Positions 1 to 11,188 of a DNA stretch of 64,000 bases are shown one piece after another. Positions within the stretch are counted from its first letter, which is position 1. The number at the start of each line of letters is the position of its first letter. The notes below the pieces were generated by a model. It had not been told where the DNA came from, ran no database searches, and saw only the letters and a program-made list of their open reading frames with translations. Origin of the DNA: Candidatus Tisiphia endosymbiont of Dioctria linearis (GTDB taxonomy: Bacteria > Pseudomonadota > Alphaproteobacteria > Rickettsiales > Rickettsiaceae). The stretch is from assembly GCF_964026545.1 (NCBI RefSeq), contig NZ_OZ032156.1, positions 1,054,001 to 1,118,000 of the forward strand, in the 5' to 3' direction. Both the position numbers and the translations under genes were made by a program.

Positions 1-77
1 ACTCCCCAAAGATCAAATAAAAAAACATCGTAATCATCCATTACAGATGAAACATCTTTAAAAATTAGTTTTGTCAT
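1..77 (-). CDS. HAD-superfamily hydrolase, N-terminal fragment
   Basis: A minus-strand reading frame starts with ATG at 77 and runs off the left edge, giving 25 complete codons. The peptide ends in VFLFDLWGV, which matches HAD motif I in the NagD-like/TIGR01459 group, where tryptophan follows the nucleophile region as DLWGV. The candidate nucleophile is Asp22. These are predicted phosphatases of unknown substrate. The gene is divergent from gyrB across about 225 bases. Only the N-terminus is visible, so the assignment rests on one motif and its position. Confidence 0.7.
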   Translation of the reverse strand, partial: MTKLIFKDVSSVMDDYDVFLFDLWG

Positions 78-110
78 TGTTGTGTACACTCTATGAAGTT
101 TTTTATAAGA

Positions 111-176
111 TATAGCTAACCAGGACTTACACTTCCTCGCTAATAGACAGAAGCATAACTAATCAGGTTAGCTATA
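111..176. repeat. Short palindromic repeat with 11-bp arms
   Basis: Perfect inverted arms tatagctaacc (111-121) and ggttagctata (166-176) enclose a short core containing cctcgctaatagac. The same arms and core words recur at 24971-25128, so this looks like an internally deleted copy of that larger element. It lies between the HAD gene and gyrB. Confidence 0.75.
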
Positions 177-299
177 ATTTAACATTAGACTGATAATAAA
201 CAATAAATATTTTTAGTAAAATAATATTTGTTAATAAACTACTTGAAAAATATATACTTGCTGTAATTTTGCTGTATAGTTATCTTTTATTTAATGTAG

Positions 300-2732
<2,433 letters not shown>

Positions 2733-2777
2733 TCTAGATTAGAGGATATGGAGTAATGATACAGGATGATTTAAAAG

Positions 2778-2875
2778 TGGATTGCTTCGTAGCCTTCGGC
2801 TTCTTGCAATGACGCCTGTGTTTATAAATCGGCTATTAGCGAGATCACGCAAGTAGGGCGTGGCAATCCATATTT
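2778..2875. repeat. Dispersed palindromic repeat (RPE-like, composite family)
   Basis: The 267-base gap between gyrB and sucC holds a copy of the second palindromic family. It begins with ggattgcttcgtagcc, contains ttgcaatgacg and ctattagcgag, and ends with ggcaatccat, the reverse complement of its start. Related copies lie near 9.3, 25.0, 31.7, 43.3, 44.3 and 57.0 kb. Confidence 0.75.
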
Positions 2876-2999
2876 ATGGAAATGAAAAAATAAGCAATAT
2901 TGCAAAAATAATGAAAATAGCTATTAGTGAATCATAAAAATCTGTTATATTTATAGATATATAAAAACCTAAGATTAAATTATTTAAAAAATTACAAAA

Positions 3000-4160
3000 A
3001 TGAATATTCATGAATACCAAGCAAAGATGATTTTGAGACAATATGGTATACCTACTTCTACAGGAGTTGTGATATCGCAAAAAGAAGATATTGATAGGCT
3101 AATTGATGGTTTAGAAGCAGAAATATATGTGGTTAAAGCCCAAATTCACGCAGGTGGTAGGGGAAAAGCTGGTGGTATAAAAGTTGTAAAAAGCAAAGAA
3201 GAGGCAAAGAAGGCAGCTCACGCGATGTTTGGAATTGACCTAGTAACTCATCAAACATCATCTGCTGGGCAAAAGGTTCGTCGTTTATATATTGAATCTG
3301 GCTGTGATATTCTAAAAGAATATTATTTTAGTGCTGTTTTTGATCGTAGTAATAGTAAAGTAACTTTTATAGCTTCTACGGAAGGTGGTGTAGATATTGA
3401 AGAAGTTGCTCATAATACCCCACAGAAAATTATCAAAGTATCAGTTGATCCGGCAACGGGTATACAACCATTTCATTGTCGTCAAATAGCATGCAAGCTT
3501 GGCTTTAAAAATGAACAAGCTAAACAAATGATGAAAATTGTTGAATCAACCTATCAGGCTTTTATAGCAACTGATGCTAACCAAATTGAAATTAATCCAT
3601 TAATAACAAAATCGGATGGTAGTTTATTGGCACTTGATGCTAAGATTAACTTTGATGATAATGCATTATTTAAACATCCTGATATTTTAAATATGCGAGA
3701 CAGTGATGAAGAAAATGCTCTTGAAATGCAAGCAAATAGCCTTGGTCTTAGTTATGTCAAGATGGATGGTACTATTGGTTGTATGGTAAATGGTGCTGGA
3801 TTAGCTATGGCAACAATGGATATTATCAAGCTTTATGGTGCTGATCCAGCAAATTTTTTAGACGTTGGCGGTGGAGCTGATCGTGAGAAAGTGACAGAAG
3901 CACTAAAAATAATTTTATCAGATATGCATGTACAAGGAGTTTTAGTTAATATTTTTGGTGGTATAATGCGTTGCGATATAATTGCTGAAGGGATTATTGC
4001 TGCAGTAAAAGAGATTGGTATCAAAGTTCCACTGGTTGTACGTTTAGCTGGTACCAATTTTGAATTAGGTAAAAATATTTTAGCAAATTCTGGTTTAAAA
4101 ATAATCGCTGCAAATGATTTAGCTGATGCTGCCGTTAAAATTGTTGCTGCGGTAAAGTAA
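3000..4160 (+). CDS. sucC: Succinyl-CoA ligase (ADP-forming) subunit beta
   Basis: Beta subunit of succinyl-CoA synthetase, the TCA-cycle enzyme converting succinyl-CoA to succinate with nucleotide triphosphate formation. The N-terminal ATP-grasp domain begins MNIHEYQAK and has the glycine-rich nucleotide loop GGRGKAGG (52-59). The C-terminal ligase domain has DVGGGA and [11 protein letters not shown] (about 316-326). The 386 residues match the family. In most alphaproteobacteria sucC is directly followed by sucD; here an Rpn-type nuclease gene separates them, so sucD may depend on read-through or its own promoter. Confidence 0.97.
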   Translation: MNIHEYQAKMILRQYGIPTSTGVVISQKEDIDRLIDGLEAEIYVVKAQIHAGGRGKAGGIKVVKSKEEAKKAAHAMFGIDLVTHQTSSAGQKVRRLYIESGCDILKEYYFSAVFDRSNSKVTFIASTEGGVDIEEVAHNTPQKIIKVSVDPATGIQPFHCRQIACKLGFKNEQAKQMMKIVESTYQAFIATDANQIEINPLITKSDGSLLALDAKINFDDNALFKHPDILNMRDSDEENALEMQANSLGLSYVKMDGTIGCMVNGAGLAMATMDIIKLYGADPANFLDVGGGADREKVTEALKIILSDMHVQGVLVNIFGGIMRCDIIAEGIIAAVKEIGIKVPLVVRLAGTNFELGKNILANSGLKIIAANDLADAAVKIVAAVK

Positions 4161-4174
4161 TTGTATGAACTTAG

Positions 4175-5281
4175 GCATTATTACAAAATAATTTTTTTAA
4201 TTTTAGTGCCATAAACACCCTGGGAAATTATGACCTCAGACAAGCCAAAACATGACAAAATCTTTCGCAAATCTATGGAGAATCCAATAGTTGCTCAAGA
4301 ATTTTTGGCAACTCATTTGCCGAAGGATGTGCTGGCTTTAATCGATAGCACATCTTTAAAATTAGAAAAAGATAGTTTTATTGAGCCAGACCTTTCTGAA
4401 ACTATTTCAGATGTATTATTTTCTGTTAAGTTTAATGATCAGGATGGCTATATTTTTTTGCTATTGGAACATCAAAGTACTGTTGATAAAATGATGGCAT
4501 TTAGGTTATTTAAATATATGATTAATATTTGTGATCGATATTTAACTACTAATCCTAAATCTAAATGTCTTCCATTAATTTATCCCCTAGTGCTATACAA
4601 TGGAAAAAAGAAATATGACGCACCGCTTAATATATGGGAGCTATTTACCCATCCAGATTTAGCCAGAGGCTTTTGGACAAATGATTGTCAGCTTATTAAC
4701 GTACATGATATCCCCGATGAAGAACTCAAGGAAAAAGTATGGTCTGGGATTTTGTTATTTTTCCTCAAGCACATCCACGAACGTCAATTACTGAAAAGAT
4801 GGCAAGAAATCTCTCATCTCTTGCCTAAATTGAGTGAAATAACAATAGGCTATGACCATATAAGAAATCTATTACAGTATACTTTGACCTTTATTGAGCA
4901 AAATGATAAAATAGAGTTAGAAAAAATATTAAAAAATAGTTTAACTAAAGAGAAAGGAGAGGGAATTATGCCTAGTATAGCTCAAGTATGGAAAGAAGAA
5001 GGGATCCAAATCGGAGTACAGGATGGCATCAAAATCGGAGTACAGGATGGCATCAAAATCGGAGTACAGGATGGCATCAAAATCGGGGTACAGGATGGTA
5101 TTAAAATCGGAGAAGCTAGAGGTGAAGCTAAATTAATAAAAATGATGATAAACAATGGCAGCTCTATTGAAGAAGTAGTGAGAATTACTGGACTATCTAT
5201 TACTAAAATCAATGAATTACTGAAAGTACAGTAAATTATTAAATTAATCATTGTAACAAAATAATTTTTTAATTTCTAGGA
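4175..5281. repeat. Imperfect direct repeats flanking the first rpn gene
   Basis: An AT-rich stretch at about 4175-4207 (core acaaaataatttttttaatt) recurs in nearly the same form at about 5249-5281 (core acaaaataattttttaattt). The two copies flank the Rpn-type gene on both sides. They could be a target duplication or a recombination footprint left when the gene entered the sucC-sucD gap, or two independent AT-rich terminator-like tracts. Confidence 0.5.
4230..5234 (+). CDS. Rpn family recombination-promoting nuclease / PD-(D/E)XK transposase, copy 1
   Basis: A 334-residue member of the Rpn/YhgA (transposase_31) family, DNA endonucleases linked to RecA-independent recombination and phage defence. 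The N-terminus PKHDKIFRKSMENPIVAQEF is typical. The catalytic region is DVLFSVKF followed by GYIFLLLEHQS, with the E-x-Q form of the nuclease motif. Near the C-terminus four perfect-length 24-bp units (5010-5105) encode IGVQDGIK repeats, followed by a charged segment and a helix-turn-helix-like tail. A near-identical copy at 49143 has three units. The copy sits between sucC and sucD, an unusual place, and is apparently intact. Confidence 0.9.
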   Translation: MTSDKPKHDKIFRKSMENPIVAQEFLATHLPKDVLALIDSTSLKLEKDSFIEPDLSETISDVLFSVKFNDQDGYIFLLLEHQSTVDKMMAFRLFKYMINICDRYLTTNPKSKCLPLIYPLVLYNGKKKYDAPLNIWELFTHPDLARGFWTNDCQLINVHDIPDEELKEKVWSGILLFFLKHIHERQLLKRWQEISHLLPKLSEITIGYDHIRNLLQYTLTFIEQNDKIELEKILKNSLTKEKGEGIMPSIAQVWKEEGIQIGVQDGIKIGVQDGIKIGVQDGIKIGVQDGIKIGEARGEAKLIKMMINNGSSIEEVVRITGLSITKINELLKVQ

Positions 5282-5411
5282 ACTAATTAAGATTGGGTTC
5301 TGTTATAACCCAAGATGTTTTGTAAAATTAAAAGGGTACTTTATTGCAGCTTCTTAGTCTCAAAAGAGGGCTATTTTAATCATTATCTTAAAAAATACGG
5401 AAAAGGCATGT

Positions 5412-6290
5412 ATGTCAATATTAGTTAATAAAAACACAAAAGTAATTTGTCAGGGTTTTACTGGTTCACAAGGGACTTTTCATTCTGAACAAGCCATCAA
5501 TTATGGCACTAAGATGGTAGGAGGAGTGACACCTGGAAAAGGTGGTAATACTCATTTAGATCTACCCGTATATAATACAGTACATGAAGCAGTTGAAAAA
5601 ACTGGGGCTACTGCCAGCGTTATTTACGTTCCACCACTATTTGCTGCTGATTCGATCTTGGAAGCTATAGATGCAGGAATTAAATTAGTAGTGTGTATTA
5701 CAGAGGGTATACCAGTACTTGATATGATAAAGGTTAAAAGGGCATTAGTTGGATCAAAAACTAGATTAATTGGTCCTAATTGTCCCGGCATTATTACCCC
5801 TGACGAGTGTAAAATTGGCATAATGCCTGGTTATATTCATAAGAGAGGAAGAGTTGGCATTATATCTCGCTCCGGTACTTTAACGTACGAAGCAGTAGCA
5901 CAGACTACAGCTACTGGTCTTGGTCAATCTACCTGTATTGGTATTGGTGGAGATCCAGTTAACGGTACTGATTTTGTTGATTGTATTGAAATGTTTTTAA
6001 AAGATGATGAAACCGAATCGATTATTATGATTGGTGAAATAGGTGGAGATGCTGAGGAAAAAGCTGCTGAATTAATAAAAAGTTCAAAGATTAAAAAACC
6101 AATAGTTAGTTTTATTGCTGGTATTACCGCTCCTGAAGGGAAAAGAATGGGGCATGCTGGGGCAATTATTTCTAATGGACAGGGCTCAGCTGAACAAAAG
6201 TTGGAGGCACTACAGAGTGCAGGAGTTACTATCACTAGATCACCAGCTGATATTGGCAAAACTATGTTTGAATTATTAGGAAGAATTTAA
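5412..6290 (+). CDS. sucD: Succinyl-CoA ligase subunit alpha
   Basis: Alpha subunit of succinyl-CoA synthetase. It binds CoA through the N-terminal Rossmann fold ([10 protein letters not shown], about 16-25) and carries the phosphorylated histidine in [10 protein letters not shown] (His248). The 292 residues are full length. An ATG at 5412 fits the conserved [14 protein letters not shown] start; an ATG four bases upstream is out of frame. The partner gene sucC is about 1.25 kb upstream, separated by the rpn gene. Confidence 0.97.
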   Translation: MSILVNKNTKVICQGFTGSQGTFHSEQAINYGTKMVGGVTPGKGGNTHLDLPVYNTVHEAVEKTGATASVIYVPPLFAADSILEAIDAGIKLVVCITEGIPVLDMIKVKRALVGSKTRLIGPNCPGIITPDECKIGIMPGYIHKRGRVGIISRSGTLTYEAVAQTTATGLGQSTCIGIGGDPVNGTDFVDCIEMFLKDDETESIIMIGEIGGDAEEKAAELIKSSKIKKPIVSFIAGITAPEGKRMGHAGAIISNGQGSAEQKLEALQSAGVTITRSPADIGKTMFELLGRI

Positions 6291-6299
6291 ATTTAAGAG

Positions 6300-6375
6300 A
6301 ATACACACATACGTCATTGTAAGGAATACATAAGCCTCAAGCGTCATTGCAATTTTTAAATTGCCATGGGGGTTA
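6300..6375. repeat. Degenerate palindromic repeat remnant
   Basis: The gap between sucD and the PGI-like gene contains acgtcattgtaagg and caagcgtcattgcaat, words of the composite palindromic family, but no complete arm pair. I read it as a decayed copy. Confidence 0.5.
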
Positions 6376-6424
6376 TGTGTAAGGTAAAGTTATTTATCGA
6401 ATTAGCATATTAAGCGGAGACTAA

Positions 6425-7639
6425 ATGTTTAGCAAACTGTATAATAATCTTATTTTACAAATTAAAGCTAATAAACATGATTTCTTAAGGTTTGATCTGA
6501 TCAAGCAAGATGCAATAAAGTATCTTGCCGCTCAGCTTACTGCAAAATATGATACTGTGATTATTATAGGTTTTGGTGCGTCTTGCCTAAATGTTAGAGC
6601 GTTGTTAAGTATGAAGGCAGTAGCTACTAAAAGGCTAATATACCTTGATAATTTAGATCAGTTGGCAATTGATAAAAAATTATCAGTAGTTAACTTAGAT
6701 AAAACTGTGTTTTTCTCATTGAGTAGGTCTGGGAATACCAATGAAACCTATTTATTAACTAAGTATGTTTTAGAAGTTTTGCGTGTTTCTCCTCGAAATG
6801 TGTATGTAATAGTACCGTTTAATAATAGCTTGTTATATAATTTAGCGAGGTCTTTTGGGGCAAATTGTTTAGAACATGATAATGTAAGTAGTGGAAGATT
6901 TGGCGTAATTTCTAATGCTTCTTTGCTACCAGCGGCAATTGTAGGAATTGATATAGATAAAGTCGTTGCAGCTGCTTCCCAGAAAATATCAGATATTATC
7001 CTTGATGGCTCTGATAGACTTTCTGCAAAAGTCGCTTATGCTGAGGGATTTGAAGGAGACTCGGAACGGAGAACCGCAGCGTACTATAGGGTGCGTGAGG
7101 ATTCGAGTACCGAATCGACGTACAAATCACCAGCAGAAGTAGAGTTTTGCAGAAAGTCTAATATTTGTGAGATAGCTGAACACTACCTCAATCAATATTC
7201 TTTAAATAGACATATGTTAGTTATGTTTAATTATAGTTACCAATTAGATGGTTTATGTAGATGGCAGCAACAAATTATAGCTGAATCGCTTGGCAAGAAT
7301 GGTTTTGGTATAACTCCTATAATAGCAAGAGGCACATTCGATCAGCACAGTCAGTTGCAACTTTATTTAGAAGGTCCGGATGATAAATTTTATAAAGTTA
7401 TTACTAACAACAAAGATAACTCAGATATGGCAATGAGTCTAGCTGCTCATGCTAACAATATATATAATGCATTAGTGCAAGTTAAACGACCAGTGATGTT
7501 AGAGAATTTTGTACATATTGATGAGTATGTAATTGTAGATCAAATTATTCATACAATGTTGAGTACTATGCTAATGGCAAATCATTTGAAAATTGATCCA
7601 TTTAACCAACCATCTGTTGATCAATACAAGAAGATATAG
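6425..7639 (+). CDS. pgi: Glucose-6-phosphate isomerase-like protein with in-frame RPE-1
   Basis: A 404-residue SIS-fold protein resembling phosphoglucose isomerase, which interconverts glucose-6-phosphate and fructose-6-phosphate. Recognisable equivalents of family motifs are IIGFGASCLNVRALL, FSLSRSGNTNETYLL (phosphosugar-binding serines) and RGTFDQHSQLQLYLEGP (region of the active-site histidine). It is shorter than the usual roughly 550 residues even though about 47 residues come from an RPE-1 element inserted in frame (7017-7158). Rickettsia lack glycolysis, so a role in sugar-phosphate supply for surface polysaccharides is an inference. The reading frame is intact across the insertion. 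Confidence 0.72.
   Translation: MFSKLYNNLILQIKANKHDFLRFDLIKQDAIKYLAAQLTAKYDTVIIIGFGASCLNVRALLSMKAVATKRLIYLDNLDQLAIDKKLSVVNLDKTVFFSLSRSGNTNETYLLTKYVLEVLRVSPRNVYVIVPFNNSLLYNLARSFGANCLEHDNVSSGRFGVISNASLLPAAIVGIDIDKVVAAASQKISDIILDGSDRLSAKVAYAEGFEGDSERRTAAYYRVREDSSTESTYKSPAEVEFCRKSNICEIAEHYLNQYSLNRHMLVMFNYSYQLDGLCRWQQQIIAESLGKNGFGITPIIARGTFDQHSQLQLYLEGPDDKFYKVITNNKDNSDMAMSLAAHANNIYNALVQVKRPVMLENFVHIDEYVIVDQIIHTMLSTMLMANHLKIDPFNQPSVDQYKKI
7017..7158 (+). repeat. Rickettsia palindromic element RPE-1, in frame in the PGI-like gene
   Basis: Perfect 14-bp inverted arms gactttctgcaaaa (7017-7030) and ttttgcagaaagtc (7145-7158) bound a 142-bp element. It is translated in frame as a peptide containing AYAEGFEGD, RRTAAY and PAEVEF, the known coding frame of RPE-1. 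The element encodes no stop and adds about 47 residues to the host protein. Confidence 0.92.
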
Positions 7640-7654
7640 TAAAGTATACTAAAT

Positions 7655-7910
7655 TACCGCGAGGAGTTGGCGAAGTGATCACCCCACCTTCCAATATAGA
7701 TATAGAGGTGATAAATTCAATAAAGTGATAGACATATTAAACTATGATATTCATAGTCTTGTAAGTTTTAGTCTACATTATTGAAATAGACTTGGCATAA
7801 AAACAATATAAATTTTATCAGTAAGTAATTTTTTCTTAGCCAGAAGGCTTGACTTAGTTGGATTAATAAAGTTATATTGTATAGGTGGATTTAAGAATAT
7901 AAATTAATTT
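7655..7910. other. Intergenic region with faint repeat remnant
   Basis: About 270 bases precede the proline-rich gene. Only taccgcgaggag near 7655 recalls the composite palindromic family. I see no RNA gene or clear promoter. Confidence 0.4.
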
Positions 7911-9269
7911 ATGAGTGTTGTTATGAAAAGTGGTAATGAAAATGATACAAGTTTAACTGTTGCCAATGAAGCTGTGAATAAGGTAGCTGAGGCTGTAATT
8001 GCAGTGAGTACTAATTTGCCAGTATTTTCTGCCGAAAAAAAAGATTTAGACGATATGGCTGAGATTCTAGTTGGTGCGATGAATGTCTTGGAAAAAAGTA
8101 ACTCACTTCAAAATGTAACAGCTAAAGATATAAAAGAGTTGGAAGAAAAAGCTGAGAGCATTAAGAGTCGTTCGTCAATTGGTACTCAAATAAAGGCATG
8201 GTTTAAATCATGGTTCATCCCTTTCGTTAATTTTTTAAAATCTCCGTTTAGTAAACAACATCAAGAAAAATTACAACAAGCAACAGAAGATTTTGTCAAG
8301 GGAACTGAGGATATACAGAAACAAACTATACAGGAACAAGTTGTGCAGGAACAAATAGCTACAACTATTCCAGTAAAAGAAACCCCGGTGCAACCGTCTT
8401 TGGTGGAAACTCCTAAACCTCAAACAGTGATATCTACAACAGAACCGTTAGTAGTGGCAGAAACAACCTCTATACAAAATGTTGTTCCAGCACAGGTTGT
8501 AGCTCCAACTATGCCACCAGTGCAGGTGACAACTAGCACTCCGACAGTTATGCCGCTGTCAGTGCAGGTAACAGTTAATAATGTTCCAGGTGTTCCACCG
8601 CCACCGCCACCGCCACCGCCACCGCCACCGCCACCGCCACCGCCACCGCCACCACCACCACCACCACCGGCATCTACCCCACTTGATCCTTTGGCAGCTC
8701 TAGGTAAGGAGAAGAAGTCAGTAAATCAAGTAGTTGCAGAACCAGTAGATGATATGGTAAGTGAATTGAAGAAAAAGCTTGAGGCACGGATGGTAAAAGC
8801 TGGGGAAGTGGAATTTAAGCCAGACTCGCCTGAACATCTTAAAGAGTTTGCTGAATTTGACAAGCTGAGAAAAGATGAGATAGCACGCCAAGCTAGACAA
8901 GACGAAATAGACGCTCCAAGAATAGCAGCTGCACTGAAAGCAGAAGCAGAAAAGCAAGTAGCAAGTGCAAAAGTTCCTCCTAAGGTTGAGCTTAATAAGG
9001 AAGGAGGAGTACCAATACCACCACCTCCTCCACCTATGCCTGGTGCAGCTGGTGTTCAACTACCTAAACCAGTAGTAAACAAACCCCCGGCGGTAGGAGT
9101 GAAGGTACAGGCGAAGCCTGTTCAACTTGCTGTTGATAAGGATGCTATCATAGAAGCGGTAAAAGGGTTGAGGAAACTTAGTGAAGATTCTACCCATAAA
9201 AAACCAACAGAAAAACCTGTGATAAATTTTAAAGCACATCTAAAAACAAGAGAGAGTAATAGTAGATAA
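7911..9269 (+). CDS. Proline-rich protein, possible actin-directed effector
   Basis: A 452-residue protein with no signal peptide that I recognise. Residues 1-150 are helical and charged with one hydrophobic patch (KAWFKSWFIPFVNFL, about 95-109). A Thr/Val/Pro-rich linker follows, then 25 uninterrupted prolines (229-253). Next come a charged helical segment rich in Lys, Glu and Ala, a second proline run (VPIPPPPPPMPG), and a C-terminal segment AIIEAVKGLRKLSED that weakly resembles a WH2 actin-binding motif. Poly-proline plus WH2 is the layout of actin nucleators such as RickA and Sca2, but the N-terminus is not that of RickA and there is no autotransporter domain. Function is therefore unproven. 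Confidence 0.75.
   Translation: MSVVMKSGNENDTSLTVANEAVNKVAEAVIAVSTNLPVFSAEKKDLDDMAEILVGAMNVLEKSNSLQNVTAKDIKELEEKAESIKSRSSIGTQIKAWFKSWFIPFVNFLKSPFSKQHQEKLQQATEDFVKGTEDIQKQTIQEQVVQEQIATTIPVKETPVQPSLVETPKPQTVISTTEPLVVAETTSIQNVVPAQVVAPTMPPVQVTTSTPTVMPLSVQVTVNNVPGVPPPPPPPPPPPPPPPPPPPPPPPPPASTPLDPLAALGKEKKSVNQVVAEPVDDMVSELKKKLEARMVKAGEVEFKPDSPEHLKEFAEFDKLRKDEIARQARQDEIDAPRIAAALKAEAEKQVASAKVPPKVELNKEGGVPIPPPPPPMPGAAGVQLPKPVVNKPPAVGVKVQAKPVQLAVDKDAIIEAVKGLRKLSEDSTHKKPTEKPVINFKAHLKTRESNSR
8595..8669 (+). repeat. Proline-coding microsatellite
   Basis: A 75-base tract of CCACCG hexamers passing into CCA trimers encodes 25 consecutive prolines. Because the units are multiples of three, slippage would change the poly-proline length without breaking the frame. 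Confidence 0.9.
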
Positions 9270-9288
9270 CTGCTTAGTCAAAAAGTTG

Positions 9289-9430
9289 TAGTAAGCGTTT
9301 ACGGAAAAAAGTTAAAGTACAATACGTATATTAGCGAGAAGGCTTAAGCCAAGAAGCAATCCATTCCTGGTCATTTTTTGGATTGCCGAGTCGCCACAAA
9401 GCGGCTCCTCGTTAATAGACGCTTGACGAG
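9289..9430. repeat. Dispersed palindromic repeat (composite family)
   Basis: The copy contains attagcgagaaggc, aagaagcaatccatt, a mirrored ggattgccgagtcgcc, and ctcgttaatagacgcttg. The left flank (agcgtttacggaaaaaagttaaagtac) is shared with the copies at 31.6 kb and, reversed, 57.0 kb. It lies between the proline-rich gene and the IS481-type element. Confidence 0.75.
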
Positions 9431-9436
9431 CAGATT

Positions 9437-10608
9437 GTGTAGAAGTCAAGATTTGATCTTACAGACCCCATAAATTAACTTATTAGATTGTCAGATAAGT
9501 GTTCAAGATACAAGATCTCATTATTTTTTTCAAACGCTAATTTTTTACTATCTTTAAAGGTTTGCATTGGAGTTTTACCATAGCAATACTTGCCGGAATG
9601 AGGACGTTCGTTATTATAATAATGTAACCAGGTATCAAGATCTTTTTGCAATTCAAAAAGTGAATTGTAAATCTTTTTACTCATTGCAGTATCATAAAAC
9701 TCATTTTTCATGGTTTTATGAAACCTCTCACATATCCCGTTAGTTTGAGGGGAATATGCTTTTGTAACGGTGGGTTCTATTCCTTCAATACTTAAAAACA
9801 ATTCAAAGGCATGATGTTCTATATTTCCTTTATATTCAGTACCACGATCAGTTAATATACGTAGTATAGGAATACCTTGTTCTTCGTACCAAGGTAGAAC
9901 TCTATCATTTAACATATCAGCAGAGGTTATAGCTGTTTTGTCTGTGTATAATTTGGCATCCGTCACCCTGGAATAGCTATCGATAAAAGTTTGACCATAA
10001 ACCTTACCTATTCCTTTAAAGTTGCCAACATAGTAAACATCTTGACAACCAAGATAGCCTGGATGTTCTGTCTCTATTTCCCCATGTGCCTCTTTAAGAT
10101 TCTTATGATTCTCCAAGACACGTAATTGAGCTTCCGTAAGTATAATGCCATCCTGAGCCATTTTAGTTTCTAAAGCTACTAGCCGTTTCTTAAGATTATT
10201 GAGATCGTTCCTAAGCCAGATAGATCTAATGCCGCCGGGAGATACTAAAATCCCATCTTTTTTTAATTCGTTCGATACACGAAGTTGACCATAAGCGTGG
10301 TACTCTATTGCCATGTCTAATACCGCTTTCTCTACAATAGGATCAACTCTATTAGCCAATATGGGTTTCTTACGGCTTATTTCATACAAGGCTTCATCGC
10401 CACCATTCTCATATAATTCCTTGAATCTATAATAACTATCTCTGCTATACCCCATTGTCTTACATGCACTAGATACATTTCCTAAGCTTTTTGCTAGTTC
10501 AAGTAATCCTATTTTTGGTCTTATTATTTTCTGATTTAAATTCATTTTAATCTCCATTTAATAATTTGTTTATTTTACTAAATGTAAGATTAAATCTCAA
10601 CTACTTCA
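9437..10608 (-). mobile_element. IS481-family insertion sequence
   Basis: An element of about 1.17 kb around one transposase gene. The left end has agatttgatcttaca-type sequence (near 9449-9463) and the right end tgtaagattaaatct (10583-10597), which are inverted copies with one mismatch, each followed by a similar less-conserved tip. The right tip abuts the rnhB stop codon. I could not define a target duplication, so the outer limits are approximate. Confidence 0.65.
9475..10557 (-). CDS. IS481-family transposase (DDE integrase core)
   Basis: A 360-residue transposase. The N-terminal part is a helix-turn-helix region (LAKSLGNVSSACKTMGYSRDSYY). The retroviral-type integrase core follows, with catalytic carboxylates in CQDVYYVG, ILTDRGTEYKG and NGICERFHKTMKNEF. 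The C-terminus has HYYNNERPHSGKYCYGKTPM, typical of IS481/rve transposases. The frame is complete, so the element may still be active. It is transcribed toward the left, away from rnhB. Confidence 0.92.
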   Translation of the reverse strand: MEIKMNLNQKIIRPKIGLLELAKSLGNVSSACKTMGYSRDSYYRFKELYENGGDEALYEISRKKPILANRVDPIVEKAVLDMAIEYHAYGQLRVSNELKKDGILVSPGGIRSIWLRNDLNNLKKRLVALETKMAQDGIILTEAQLRVLENHKNLKEAHGEIETEHPGYLGCQDVYYVGNFKGIGKVYGQTFIDSYSRVTDAKLYTDKTAITSADMLNDRVLPWYEEQGIPILRILTDRGTEYKGNIEHHAFELFLSIEGIEPTVTKAYSPQTNGICERFHKTMKNEFYDTAMSKKIYNSLFELQKDLDTWLHYYNNERPHSGKYCYGKTPMQTFKDSKKLAFEKNNEILYLEHLSDNLIS

Positions 10609-10609
10609 T

Positions 10610-11188
10610 TTATGATTGAAAGCTTTTTATCTTAAAACTTTTTCTATGATAAGACGAAAGACCATAAATGCTTATAGCGTTTAGATGCTCTTTCGTCCCA
10701 TAGCCGAAGTTTTTGTGCCACATATATTCTGGAAATTCTTTGGCATATTCAAGTAATAAACGATCTCTAGTAACTTTTGCAATAATAGATGCTGCTCCAA
10801 TAGAAATCGATAAATTATCGCCATTTACTATACTAATAAATCTTGGATCGTTAAATTTCATGTTACCATCTATTAATACTGTATCCGGTTTAACAGAAAG
10901 ATTTGCTACTGATATAGTACAAGCCTTTTTAGTTGCTTCAAGGATATTAATTATATCTATCTCATCGTGATACACTATACCAACAGACCAAATATAATTT
11001 TGAGTTATTTGTTCGTATAACAAATTCCTCCTTTCTCTAGTAAGTTTTTTGGAATCTTTGATACCATTTATGATTTTTGTTTGATCAATGATAACAGATG
11101 CAGCTACTACAGGGCCAACTAGCGGTCCTCTACCAGCTTCATCTACTCCAGCTACTAATCCAATATATTTTTGTTCTAATTCAAACAT
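10610..11188 (-). CDS. rnhB: Ribonuclease HII
   Basis: RNase HII cleaves the RNA strand of RNA-DNA hybrids and removes ribonucleotides misincorporated in DNA. The N-terminal motif VAGVDEAGRGPLVGPVVAA carries the first acidic catalytic residues, DSKKLT is the second conserved motif, and IIAKVTRDRL is the third. The 192-residue length is usual. The C-terminus HRKSFKIKSFQS ends exactly next to the right tip of the IS481-type element, so the last residues could have been altered by the insertion, although conserved catalytic motifs are complete. Confidence 0.95.
   Translation of the reverse strand: MFELEQKYIGLVAGVDEAGRGPLVGPVVAASVIIDQTKIINGIKDSKKLTRERRNLLYEQITQNYIWSVGIVYHDEIDIINILEATKKACTISVANLSVKPDTVLIDGNMKFNDPRFISIVNGDNLSISIGAASIIAKVTRDRLLLEYAKEFPEYMWHKNFGYGTKEHLNAISIYGLSSYHRKSFKIKSFQS

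Noticed and set aside
5010..5105. 24-bp direct repeats as iterons or CRISPR-like
   Set aside because: They are contiguous, without spacers, and encode IGVQDGIK in frame in a nuclease gene.
7911..9269. Annotation of the proline-rich protein as RickA
   Set aside because: Only the proline run and a weak WH2-like segment agree. The N-terminus does not look like RickA and I see no clear acidic C-terminal Arp2/3-binding end, so I left it unnamed.
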